Notes: a model not told the origin generated them from the sequence alone. Counted from the stretch's first letter, positions 1-6,282 are shown. The stretch is 7,714 nt of DNA from Pseudomonadota bacterium (GCA_015222795.1 JADFVY010000429.1:1-7714); one strand, 5' to 3'. Numbers and translations: made by a program.

Positions 1-734
1 CCGGAGAAGCGCGGCGAGAAGTACGAAACCTTGGTGCGGTCCGAGGTGTCGCCGGCGATCGAGGCATAGGACGGGGCGGCGACGTTCATGGTGTTGGTGA
101 TCTTGGTGCTGTCGGTCGATTTGGTCCCGTATGCAACAAACCGTGTGAGGGAGTCGGAAACGACGCCCTTGGTTATCAAAAAATCCACCCCGCTGCCGGC
201 GTGATAAAGATAATCGTCCTGATCGCCGTCGAACCCGCCGGTCGCGCCCATCAGGCTCTCGCCGCCGTAGTTCATGATGTCTTCGGCGCCGTCCTCGTCG
301 CCCAACTGGACCGTGCCCCAGCCGCCCGATAACTGCAGGCGAGCCTCGTCGACCACGGTATTGTCGGTGGTGTTGGCATTGATCTCGATCTTGAAGCCGT
401 AATTCAGGCCATTGTCGGCGGTGCCTGAGACATTGAGTTGAAGCTCCGCCTCGTCAACGCCGAAATACCAGTCATGGTCCTGAGAATCCTGCGTGCCCGC
501 GCCGAACACGCCGACTCCCTCCGCCGCGGTCCAACTGCCCGTTTCGCTCTCCCACGTCTCCTGGCCCACCCAAGAGTTTTTGGCGATCCCTGTCGCGTCC
601 TGATCGACATAGTAGAACTGGAAGTTTGCATTACCGGTCAGTTTCCAGGTCGGCGCTTCGGCCGCCACGGCCGCCCCGGCCGCCAATGCAGCCGCGCCAA
701 TCAGGGCGGTGCTGCCAAGAAGTCCCTTTTTCAT
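1..734 (-). CDS. Outer-membrane porin, Gram-negative Porin_4-like (N-terminal part, cut by window edge)
   Basis: The frame opens at the ATG complementary to 732-734 and stays open to the left edge, giving 244 residues with no stop, so the C-terminus is missing. Residues 1-24 form a classic Sec signal peptide: MKK, then an Ala/Leu-rich core, then AVA before AE at 24/25. The mature protein begins APTWKLTGNANFQFYYV, a first beta-strand of the kind seen in alphaproteobacterial trimeric porins. It continues with alternating strands and acidic, Gly-rich loops (for example LQLSGGWGTVQLGDED near 133-148 and GGFDGDQDDY near 166-175). That pattern fits the Porin_4/OmpC-like family, usually 300-420 residues. 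A GGAG core (743-746) sits 8 bases before the start. The protein should be a general or acidic-loop channel for small solutes in the outer membrane. It is divergent from the ABC importer, so a shared substrate is possible but not shown. The family call is firm; selectivity is unknown. Confidence 0.85.
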   Translation of the reverse strand, partial: MKKGLLGSTALIGAAALAAGAAVAAEAPTWKLTGNANFQFYYVDQDATGIAKNSWVGQETWESETGSWTAAEGVGVFGAGTQDSQDHDWYFGVDEAELQLNVSGTADNGLNYGFKIEINANTTDNTVVDEARLQLSGGWGTVQLGDEDGAEDIMNYGGESLMGATGGFDGDQDDYLYHAGSGVDFLITKGVVSDSLTRFVAYGTKSTDSTKITNTMNVAAPSYASIAGDTSDRTKVSYFSPRFS

Positions 735-911
735 GTCTCTCTCTCCGTAAAAGTTCAAGTTATTAAGGTTCGTCGCCCTAGTTGAAGGCGCATCGCATTA
801 GTGCAAGTTCATCGCCATCTTAATGGGGCATAGGCCAGATTACTTATCCCAACGCGCCACAAACTGCGATTCATCCTGATCTTTATGTCCTCTTTTTAAT
901 TCGAATGGCAA

Positions 912-927
912 TACCAAATTTTACCAA
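912..927. repeat. Direct repeat TACCAA, 10-base period
   Basis: TACCAA occurs at 912-917 and again at 922-927, one helical turn apart, in an AT-rich stretch about 180 bases upstream of the porin start. Tandem half-sites with this period are the usual layout for OmpR/PhoB-type response regulators, which often control porins. The match is to layout only, not to a known consensus. Confidence 0.35.
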
Positions 928-946
928 TATGTTCGGTTGTTGAGGA

Positions 947-966
947 CTGTTGCACAGGTGCAACAG
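947..966. promoter_or_regulatory. Perfect dyad, candidate operator
   Basis: The sequence CTGTTGCACAGGTGCAACAG has 9-base perfect arms around a 2-base centre. It lies between the divergent porin and importer genes, about 213 bases before the porin start and 383 before the binding-protein start. The core TTGCACAGGTGC recurs exactly at 7375-7386 in front of the AraC-type regulator gene. It is not followed directly by a T-run, so it does not look like a terminator. A transcription-factor site is the best reading; the identity of the factor is not shown. Confidence 0.5.
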
Positions 967-984
967 AATAGGTATCCTAAGGTA

Positions 985-1013
985 GTTTTTATTTTTATAA
1001 TTTATATTTTTAA
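985..1013. promoter_or_regulatory. AT-rich tract with 14-mer repeated at 7341-7354
   Basis: This is an almost pure A/T stretch in otherwise GC-rich DNA. It contains ATAATTTATATTTT at 997-1010, which is found again exactly at 7341-7354 between the regulator's start and its dyad-like site. It could be a -10/UP-type element or a region of easy melting or bending. Confidence 0.3.
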
Positions 1014-1162
1014 GGAAGACGGCACGGTGATCGGCCGGAACTAATCGGATATCCCTGAATGGCGAAGCCGCCAGAAAACCCGTTGAATGGGTATCGAAAT
1101 AACGAACACCCTGCCGCCCGCGCCGTGTCCCTTCCGCTCCCGCGCGCCAATCATCGGTGTGC

Positions 1163-1205
1163 TGTCAAATGGGGGGTGCCTGATGTCAAGACAGATTCCC
1201 CATTT
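1163..1205. repeat. Nested direct and inverted repeats
   Basis: TGTCAA is repeated at 1163-1168 and 1184-1189, exactly 21 bases (two helical turns) apart. AAATGGGG at 1167-1174 is mirrored by CCCCATTT at 1198-1205, and TGTCAAGACA at 1184-1193 is a small dyad inside the loop. Direct half-sites 21 bases apart are a common layout for AraC-family binding, so this is a candidate activator site about 160-185 bases before the binding-protein gene. Confidence 0.3.
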
Positions 1206-1234
1206 TGCCCGGCTAATGATACAGTGAATAGTTT

Positions 1235-1247
1235 CCCCATCGTGGGG
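1235..1247. repeat. Short dyad CCCCA-TCG-TGGGG
   Basis: Five-base arms around three bases, close to the other TGGGG/CCCCA copies at 1170-1174 and 1198-1202. It may be part of the same regulatory array or chance in GC-rich DNA. Confidence 0.2.
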
Positions 1248-1305
1248 CCGCTCGTTGCGGCGGGTGCAGTGGTCTTTCGGGGGCCGCGCCGCAAGAAATA
1301 TCAAC

Positions 1306-1319
1306 GACGCTAAAGCGTC
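1306..1319. promoter_or_regulatory. 14-base palindrome overlapping the importer promoter
   Basis: GACGCTAAAGCGTC has 6-base perfect arms around AA and ends four bases before the TATAAT at 1324. It therefore covers the -35 area and spacer of the presumed importer promoter, the standard place for a repressor operator. The sequence is unrelated to the 947-966 dyad, so a second regulator would be implied. Confidence 0.4.
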
Positions 1320-1323
1320 ATAA

Positions 1324-1329
1324 TATAAT
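1324..1329 (+). promoter_or_regulatory. Perfect -10 hexamer for the importer operon
   Basis: TATAAT lies 19 bases before the binding-protein start codon. No good TTGACA-like hexamer sits 16-18 bases upstream (ATCAAC, TCAACG and CAACGA are poor), which suggests an activator-dependent or regulated promoter. Transcription would start near 1336, leaving a leader only about 13 bases long that still includes the ribosome site. Confidence 0.4.
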
Positions 1330-1337
1330 CCTGCCAT

Positions 1338-1343
1338 GGGAGG
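1338..1343 (+). promoter_or_regulatory. Ribosome binding site that fixes the binding-protein start
   Basis: GGGAGG is 5 bases before the ATG at 1349 but 14 bases before the alternative in-frame ATG at 1358, so 1349 is preferred. Confidence 0.65.
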
Positions 1344-1348
1344 TAGAA

Positions 1349-2521
1349 ATGTTGAAGATGAACAAGACACGCCGTAATTTCCTGCAACAGACAGGCGTTT
1401 GGGCCGCCGGCGCCGCCGGTGCCGCGGCCGCGGGCAGCATGGGCATGCCCAACTTCGCGCAAGCCGCGCGCGACAAGGAACTGAATATCTATTGCTGGGA
1501 AGGTTATAACTCGGACGATGTGCTGGACCCGTTCCGTCGCGAGTTCAAGGCCAACGTCAAGGCCGAGGGCCTGACTTCGGACCCGGATGCGGTCAACCGC
1601 CTGCGCGCCGGCGAGACCAAGGTCTGGGACCTGATCAATCTGAACAATCCCTGGGCCCGCGAAATGATGTGGCCGGAAGGGTTGATCAAGGAATTGCCGC
1701 GCGACCGCTTCGAGCCGATGTTCTCGAAGATGATGCCGGATTTCCATCCGCCCTACGAGTGGGCCATGGACAAGACCGGCAAACATTTGCTGGGCATGAC
1801 CCAGCGGTTCGGCCCGTTCAGCTTCGTCGTCAATACCGACAAGATCAGCCGCAAGATGGGCGAGGATCAGGGCTTCAAGCTGTTCCTGGATCCCGCTATG
1901 AAGGGTCGATACGGCGTTCTGACATACGATAACTGGAACATCTTCCACATGTGCATCGCGGCCGACGTGCATCCGTTCAAGAAGCATAATCAGGCCGAAA
2001 TGGACGCTTTTACAAAAGTCGCCAAACAGATCTTCAACGGCGCCAAGCTGCTGACTGACGATCTGGTGGCGATGAACCTGGCCCTTATCAATGGCGAAAT
2101 CGATGCCTACTTCACCGGCGGCACCTATACGGCCTCGCCGGCCCGTTTCGACGGCTCCAAACAGGTCCGCGGCATCACGCCGAATTCGGGCCCGATGGAT
2201 GGCAAGGGCGGCATCGTGTGGATCGAGCTGACCTCGGTGGTCAACAATCCAGATCCTTCGCCGCTGGCCGACGAATTCCTGGCCTATGTGCAGCGCCCGG
2301 ACGTTTCCAAGAAGGTGGCCTTCGCCGAAGGCACCTACAATCCGGTAACCCAGATGGGTTCGAAGGATGTGATGTCCCTGTTCAACAAGGAAGAACTGGA
2401 CGCCATCCAGTGGGACAGCCTGGAACAGGAAATGGCCAACTCGGTCGATTACGACATCAATCCGGATTACGATGCGATGTACGAAATCTACTCGGCGGCC
2501 AAGCGCGAGCGCGAGGGCTGA
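1349..2521 (+). CDS. Periplasmic binding protein, polyamine (PotD)-type, Tat-exported
   Basis: This 390-residue protein is the substrate receptor of the ABC importer encoded just downstream. The N-terminus carries a twin-arginine motif, TRRNFLQ (residues 7-13), then an Ala/Gly-rich hydrophobic stretch (17-33) and AQA before AR at 39/40, so it should cross the membrane folded by Tat and work in the periplasm. The mature part begins KELNIYCWEGYNSDDVLDPF, the conserved opening of spermidine/putrescine-type binding proteins, with W50 and Y53 in the W-x-x-Y that cradles polyamines in PotD. GGIVWIE (287-293) matches the PotD GGIFWMD region, keeping Trp291 and replacing the ligand Asp with Glu293. 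The Ser/Tyr pair of PotD (STYY) is absent; LINLNNPW (95-102) stands there. A cationic or amino-bearing ligand is plausible, but the exact substrate is not determinable. The start is chosen from the GGGAGG spacing. Confidence 0.88.
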   Translation: MLKMNKTRRNFLQQTGVWAAGAAGAAAAGSMGMPNFAQAARDKELNIYCWEGYNSDDVLDPFRREFKANVKAEGLTSDPDAVNRLRAGETKVWDLINLNNPWAREMMWPEGLIKELPRDRFEPMFSKMMPDFHPPYEWAMDKTGKHLLGMTQRFGPFSFVVNTDKISRKMGEDQGFKLFLDPAMKGRYGVLTYDNWNIFHMCIAADVHPFKKHNQAEMDAFTKVAKQIFNGAKLLTDDLVAMNLALINGEIDAYFTGGTYTASPARFDGSKQVRGITPNSGPMDGKGGIVWIELTSVVNNPDPSPLADEFLAYVQRPDVSKKVAFAEGTYNPVTQMGSKDVMSLFNKEELDAIQWDSLEQEMANSVDYDINPDYDAMYEIYSAAKREREG

Positions 2522-2555
2522 CGCCAGCCACCGTGTTCACAGGTTAACCGGATCG

Positions 2556-2593
2556 GCGCCTCCGCATGTCCTCGATGGCATGATCGGAGGCGC
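2556..2593 (+). terminator. Hairpin between binding-protein and ATPase genes (partial terminator or 3' stabiliser)
   Basis: GCGCCTCCG (2556-2564) pairs perfectly with CGGAGGCGC (2585-2593), and CATG at 2565-2568 can pair with CATG at 2579-2582 inside the loop, leaving an AT bulge. Only a weak T-rich run follows (TGTTCTGTCT), so full termination is doubtful. In ABC operons such a hairpin behind the binding-protein gene commonly protects its mRNA and lowers expression of the membrane genes. That role is inferred from position. Confidence 0.5.
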
Positions 2594-2632
2594 TGTTCTG
2601 TCTAATTCACCAGCAGCCCGCCGAAAGCGTAT

Positions 2633-3709
2633 ATGAGTACCAATACAGACCGCCCGATCCTGGAACTGAAAAACATCGTCAAGAAATTCGGCGGTTTTAC
2701 AGCCGTCGACGATCTCAGTCTCGATATCGTCGAAGGTGAACTTTTTACCATCGTCGGCCCGTCGGGCAGCGGCAAGACCACGATGATCCGCATGCTGGCC
2801 GGCATGGACAAGCCGACCGGCGGCGACATACTGCTGCGCGGCGAGCGCATAAACGATGTGGCGGCGAACCATCGCCCCACCTGCATGGTGTTCCAGTCGC
2901 TTGCCCTGTTCCCGCACCGCACGGTGGGCGAAAATGTTGAGTTCTCGCTGAAAATTCGCGGTGTGGACAAACCGACGCGCCGCAAGCGGGCCGAGGAACT
3001 GCTGGAACAGCTTCACCTGCCGCTGTCCTATTACGACAAGGGCGTCAATCAATGTTCCGGTGGCGAGCGGCAGCGCGTGGCGCTGGCCCGCGCCCTGGCC
3101 TTCGACCCGGAAATACTGTTCTTCGATGAGCCGCTGTCGGCGCTGGATTTCCGGCTGCGCAAGACGCTGGAAAAGGAATTGAAGGACATCCACCGGATCA
3201 CCGGCAAGACCTTCGTCTACATCACCCACAGCCTGGAAGAGGCGATGGTGATGAGCGACCGCATCGGCATCATGCGCGAGGGCCGGCTGGTTCAGGTTGG
3301 CTCGCCCGACGAGATTTACAATCAGCCGAAGGACAAATTCGTCGCCCAGTTCATGGGCGAGGTGAATGTGCTGGAGGTCGAAAAGGCGGGCGAGGGCAGG
3401 GTGCGCGTCACCAACAACGGCATCGAACTGGCCGCCCACGGCATGGGGCCCGATTTCGAAGCAGGCTTCCTGGTGGTCCGGCCGGAGGTCGTGCGTATTG
3501 GCGACAACGCCGCCGACATGGCCAACAAGCTGACGGGCAAATTGTTCAATGAATATTCCCTGGGTTCGCGGATCCAGTACCAGGTCCGCATGGCCGAGGG
3601 CGCCACATGGGTGGTTGAGCGGCTGCGCGACGAACGCTATTCCGGCCAGTTGGACGATGATGTTACCATCGGCTGGCAGCCCGAAGACGCCATGCTGGTG
3701 TTGGAGTAG
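2633..3709 (+). CDS. ABC importer ATPase, PotA-like
   Basis: This 358-residue cytoplasmic protein powers the importer by hydrolysing ATP as a dimer docked to the two permeases. Motifs appear in order: Walker A GPSGSGKTT (42-50), Q-loop Gln88 in CMVFQSLALFPH, signature CSGGERQR (141-148), Walker B ILFFDEP (161-167) with SALD (169-172), and H-loop His199 in YITHS. A C-terminal TOBE-type domain (about 280-358, VRPE at 282-285) matches the PotA/CysA/MalK class. The first signature residue is Cys rather than the usual Leu, and Glu replaces Gln in SGGQ; both are tolerated variants. The ATG has no clear ribosome site (only GAAAGCG upstream), yet an in-frame TAA at 2603 and the lack of any other start codon force it. 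It lies 111 bases after the binding-protein gene, across the hairpin at 2556-2593, and 6 bases before permease 1. Confidence 0.92.
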   Translation: MSTNTDRPILELKNIVKKFGGFTAVDDLSLDIVEGELFTIVGPSGSGKTTMIRMLAGMDKPTGGDILLRGERINDVAANHRPTCMVFQSLALFPHRTVGENVEFSLKIRGVDKPTRRKRAEELLEQLHLPLSYYDKGVNQCSGGERQRVALARALAFDPEILFFDEPLSALDFRLRKTLEKELKDIHRITGKTFVYITHSLEEAMVMSDRIGIMREGRLVQVGSPDEIYNQPKDKFVAQFMGEVNVLEVEKAGEGRVRVTNNGIELAAHGMGPDFEAGFLVVRPEVVRIGDNAADMANKLTGKLFNEYSLGSRIQYQVRMAEGATWVVERLRDERYSGQLDDDVTIGWQPEDAMLVLE

Positions 3710-3715
3710 CCGGGG

Positions 3716-4591
3716 ATGACGGAACCGGCGGGCAAACGTTTCGTTGAATGGCTGCGGCAACCGGGCGTGCTGGCGGCCGTGCCGGTTACTCTTTTCCTGG
3801 TGGTCGGTTTCGCCGGGCCGCTGGTTCTGGTCTGGTGGTACAGCCTGATGCCGCCCAAGACCTTCACCCTGGCGCAGGCGCCGACGCTCGATAACTTCAT
3901 CTCCAGCGCGGCCGGCAGCTATTACATATCCTTCGGCTGGTCGCTTTATCTGTCGGCGATCACCGTCGTGATCCTGTTGCTGATTTGCTATCCGGTGGCC
4001 TATGGCATGGCCAAGCTGTTCGGCAAATGGGCCAGTCTCATCACCCTGCTGGTCGTGTTGCAGCTATTGGTTTCGGAAAACATCCGCCTGTTCGGCTGGG
4101 TGCTGTTCCTGTTGAAGAACGGCATCATGGACGGTAGCGTCCAGTATCTCTTTGGTTTCGCGATGCCCTCGATCCTCTACACCGTGCCGGCCATCGTAAT
4201 GGGCCTGGTCTACGTCTATCTGCCTTTCATGCTGTTCCCGATGGTACTGGGCCTGTCGATGGTGCCCGATTCGCTGAAGGAGGCCGCCTTCGACCTTGGC
4301 GCTACCCGCAAGGCCGTGTTCTGGGAGATTGAGCTGCCGCTGGCCTCGCCCGGCATTATGATCGGCGGGCTGTTGACCTTCGTACTGGCCCTGGGTTCGC
4401 TGGCCGAGTCCAAGATCCTCGGCGGCCAGAGGGTAATCATGATCGCCGACGACATCGAATCCGCCTTCACCTTCGCCCAGAACTGGCCGCGTGGCGCGGC
4501 GCTGTCGGTGCTGGTCATGGTGATCTCGGGGGGGCTGGTGTTGCTGCTGCTGCGCCGGCTCGACCTGGACCGGATCATGGGGCGGCGCTGA
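3716..4591 (+). CDS. ABC importer permease 1, PotB-like
   Basis: This 291-residue inner-membrane protein forms half of the translocation channel. Hydrophobic segments near residues 18-42, 75-97, 105-131, 152-180, 212-233 and 261-280 give the usual six helices. The cytoplasmic coupling loop carries the EAA motif EAAFDLGATRKAVFWEIELP (189-208), with its conserved Gly195, and contacts the ATPase. Length and layout match BPD_transp_1 permeases of the PotB type. The start lies 6 bases after the ATPase stop; GGAG inside the end of the ATPase gene (3703-3706) is 9 bases before the ATG, implying coupled translation. It ends two bases before permease 2. PotB against PotC assignment rests on gene order and the long N-terminal segment before helix 2. 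Confidence 0.9.
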   Translation: MTEPAGKRFVEWLRQPGVLAAVPVTLFLVVGFAGPLVLVWWYSLMPPKTFTLAQAPTLDNFISSAAGSYYISFGWSLYLSAITVVILLLICYPVAYGMAKLFGKWASLITLLVVLQLLVSENIRLFGWVLFLLKNGIMDGSVQYLFGFAMPSILYTVPAIVMGLVYVYLPFMLFPMVLGLSMVPDSLKEAAFDLGATRKAVFWEIELPLASPGIMIGGLLTFVLALGSLAESKILGGQRVIMIADDIESAFTFAQNWPRGAALSVLVMVISGGLVLLLLRRLDLDRIMGRR

Positions 4592-4593
4592 CC

Positions 4594-5421
4594 ATGGAAC
4601 GCAAAAGCCGCAACGTCACGGGCATGCTGATCGGGTTGTGGACCGCCTGCATCCTGGTTTTCCTGTACATCCCGATCGTCTCGATCGTGCTCGCCTCGTT
4701 TTCGCGCAAGCGTTACTTCAGTTTTCCGGTCCAGCAGTGGGATACGAAATGGTATGAGAAGGCGATGGATTCCCTTTCCGTGCGCGCGGTTTTCGAAACC
4801 TCCGTGTCGGTGGCCCTGCTGGTGACGCTGTTCTCGGTTTTCCTGGCGTTCTTCGGCGCGCTCGCCTTCGCGCGCTATGACTGGAAGGGCCGCAAGATCT
4901 TCCAGCGCATTCTGCTGCTGCCGATTTTCTTCCCCCAGGCCGTGCTGGGCCTGGCGCTGTTGTTGTGGTTTTCGACGATCGGAATTATTCCCACCTGGAA
5001 GACCGCGGTCTTCGCCCATATGGTCTGGATCGTGCCCATCGTGACAATGGTCATGTCGATCCAGGTCTACAGCTTCGATCCGGCGCTGGAGGAAGCGGCC
5101 TTCGACCTTGGCGCCTCGCGCTGGAAGGTGATGCGCGAGGTGACGCTGCCGGTCCTCTGGCCGGGGATTTTTTCCGGCGGGTTGTTCGCCTTCCTGCTGT
5201 CCTGGGGCAACTTCCCGCTGTCGCTGTTTTCCACCGGCGCCGACCAGACCATTCCGGAATATCTCTACGCCAAGATGGTTTCCGGCTACACGCCGATCGT
5301 ACCGACCCTGGGCGCGTTGACGGTTGCCGGGGCGGCGCTGCTGATGGGCACGGGATTCGGGTTGATGTGGGCCATCCGCGCGCGCCAGCGTATTCTCGAC
5401 CGCAAGGAAATCACAGGCTGA
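4594..5421 (+). CDS. ABC importer permease 2, PotC-like
   Basis: This 275-residue inner-membrane protein is the second channel subunit. Six hydrophobic segments lie near residues 11-35, 68-93, 104-128, 137-157, 187-209 and 239-262. The EAA coupling loop is EEAAFDLGASRWKVMREVTL (166-185). The VFLYIPIVSIVLASFS opening (22-37) and the W-Y pattern near 49-54 (WDTKWY) are typical of PotC-type permeases. Only two bases separate it from the permease 1 stop, so the two must be co-transcribed and probably translationally coupled. It completes a binding protein, ATPase and two-permease importer with no missing subunit. The C-terminus is short and positively charged, as expected for a cytoplasmic tail. 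Confidence 0.9.
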   Translation: MERKSRNVTGMLIGLWTACILVFLYIPIVSIVLASFSRKRYFSFPVQQWDTKWYEKAMDSLSVRAVFETSVSVALLVTLFSVFLAFFGALAFARYDWKGRKIFQRILLLPIFFPQAVLGLALLLWFSTIGIIPTWKTAVFAHMVWIVPIVTMVMSIQVYSFDPALEEAAFDLGASRWKVMREVTLPVLWPGIFSGGLFAFLLSWGNFPLSLFSTGADQTIPEYLYAKMVSGYTPIVPTLGALTVAGAALLMGTGFGLMWAIRARQRILDRKEITG

Positions 5422-5446
5422 TAGCCTTGATACAATTCAGTATACC
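5418..5446 (+). promoter_or_regulatory. Possible weak secondary promoter for the SDR gene
   Basis: CTGATA (5418-5423) and TATACC (5441-5446) are separated by 17 bases, each matching the sigma-70 hexamer at four of six positions. The 52-base gap between permease 2 and the SDR gene leaves room for it. ATAC/GTAT half-sites (5431 region) in the spacer form a loose dyad. Read-through from the operon is the simpler explanation. Confidence 0.22.
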
Positions 5447-5473
5447 GACAGGCAAAGCTCAAGGAGAATTGAC

Positions 5474-6253
5474 ATGCTGACACCAATCACCGGGCGTTCC
5501 GTCATCGTCACCGGCGCCAGCAAGGGCATCGGCAAGGGTATTGCCCGGGTATTCGGGCGCGCCGGAGCCAAGGTGCTTTCCGTGGCTCGCAACGAGGCCG
5601 AGGCCCAGGCTGGCGCCGACGAGATCATCGCCGCCGGCGGCACGGCGTCCGCCTTCTCGGCCGATGTCCGCGATCTGGCCTCGATGGAAGCAATGGCCCA
5701 GGCCGCGGTCGATCGCCATGGCGGGCTGGACGTGCTGTGTGCCAATGCCGGCATCTTCCCGCAGTCCAAAATTCTCGATATGGACGGCGACGAATGGGAT
5801 CTCGTGCTCGGCACCAACCTGAAGGGCACCTTCAATTCGGTGAAGGCCTGCATCCCGCATCTGGCGAAAAGCGACGGCGGGCGGATCATCCTGACCTCGT
5901 CGATCACCGGGCCGATCACCGGTTATCCCGGCTGGACCCATTACGGCGCCAGCAAGGCCGGGCAGCTTGGCTTCATGCGCACCGCCTGTATCGAACTGGC
6001 GAAATACGGCATCACCGTCAACGCCGTCATGCCGGGCAATATCAAGACCGAGGGTCTGGACGGGCTGGGCGCGGATTACCTGGCGACCATGGCCGCCTCG
6101 ATCCCGCTGGGCAAGATCGGCGATGTCGAGGATATTGGCAACGCGGCGCTGTTCTTCGCCTCGAAGGAAGCCAACTACATCACCGGCCAGACCATCGTCG
6201 TCGACGGCGGCCAGACCCTGCCGGAATCGCTGGAGGCGTTGGGAGAGGTTTGA
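5474..6253 (+). CDS. Short-chain dehydrogenase/reductase (classical SDR, FabG-like)
   Basis: A 259-residue cytoplasmic NAD(P)-dependent oxidoreductase of normal family length. The Rossmann cofactor motif is TGASKGIG (13-20), NAG lies at 91-93, and the catalytic set is Asn115, Ser143, Tyr157 and Lys161 (YGASK 157-161). Lys17 in the glycine motif and Arg39 after the second strand (SVARN) suggest NADP(H) preference. The segment ITGPITGYPGW before the catalytic Tyr and a C-terminal VDGGQTLPES are, from memory, typical of one conserved SDR group often annotated 3-oxoacyl-ACP reductase; a true fatty-acid role is doubtful here. AAGGAG (5461-5466) is 7 bases before the ATG. It follows the importer in the same direction after 52 bases, so it may act on the imported compound or a product. 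The substrate is unknown. Confidence 0.9.
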   Translation: MLTPITGRSVIVTGASKGIGKGIARVFGRAGAKVLSVARNEAEAQAGADEIIAAGGTASAFSADVRDLASMEAMAQAAVDRHGGLDVLCANAGIFPQSKILDMDGDEWDLVLGTNLKGTFNSVKACIPHLAKSDGGRIILTSSITGPITGYPGWTHYGASKAGQLGFMRTACIELAKYGITVNAVMPGNIKTEGLDGLGADYLATMAASIPLGKIGDVEDIGNAALFFASKEANYITGQTIVVDGGQTLPESLEALGEV

Positions 6254-6282
6254 GTGTCGGGGGAGGTCGCGCGGTGTCGGCT
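6254..6282. other. Short convergent gap without a visible terminator
   Basis: Only 29 bases separate the stop codons of the SDR and the regulator, which face each other. I see no stem with a T-run on either strand, so the two transcripts probably overlap at their 3' ends. Confidence 0.5.

Larger units (their letters stand above)
735..1348. other. Divergent control region between porin and ABC importer, no gene seen
   Basis: This 614-base stretch separates the start of the minus-strand porin from the start of the plus-strand binding protein. Base composition shifts from AT-rich (about 880-1015) to GC-rich (about 1020-1290). Two overlapping open frames cross it (1059-1313 plus, 1041-1370 minus), but neither has a ribosome site, recognisable motifs or coding-like composition. 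It contains a 10-base-spaced direct repeat (912-927), a perfect 20-base dyad (947-966), an AT-rich tract (985-1013), nested repeats (1163-1205), a CCCCA/TGGGG dyad (1235-1247), and a 14-base palindrome (1306-1319) next to a perfect -10 hexamer. Its length exceeds what two simple promoters need, so a small RNA or an upstream activator region is possible. Confidence 0.6.

Noticed and set aside
947..1013. Dyad plus T-rich tract read as an intrinsic terminator
   Set aside because: Eighteen bases separate the stem from the T-run, and no gene on the plus strand ends upstream of it.
1041..1370. Overlapping frames in the divergent region (1059-1313 plus and 1041-1370 minus)
   Set aside because: No ribosome site, no recognisable motif and no protein-like composition; considered as an insertion-sequence remnant but nothing supports it.
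1310..1987. Minus-strand frame of 225 codons
   Set aside because: It is antisense to the start of the binding protein, which has a ribosome site and Tat signal.
2537..3760. Long open frame of 407 codons on the minus strand
   Set aside because: It lies entirely opposite the PotA-like ATPase, which has every ABC motif; long antisense frames are common in GC-rich DNA.
4216..5019. Minus-strand frame of 267 codons
   Set aside because: It is antisense to both permeases and low-complexity (Gln/Arg/Asp-rich), with no motif of its own.
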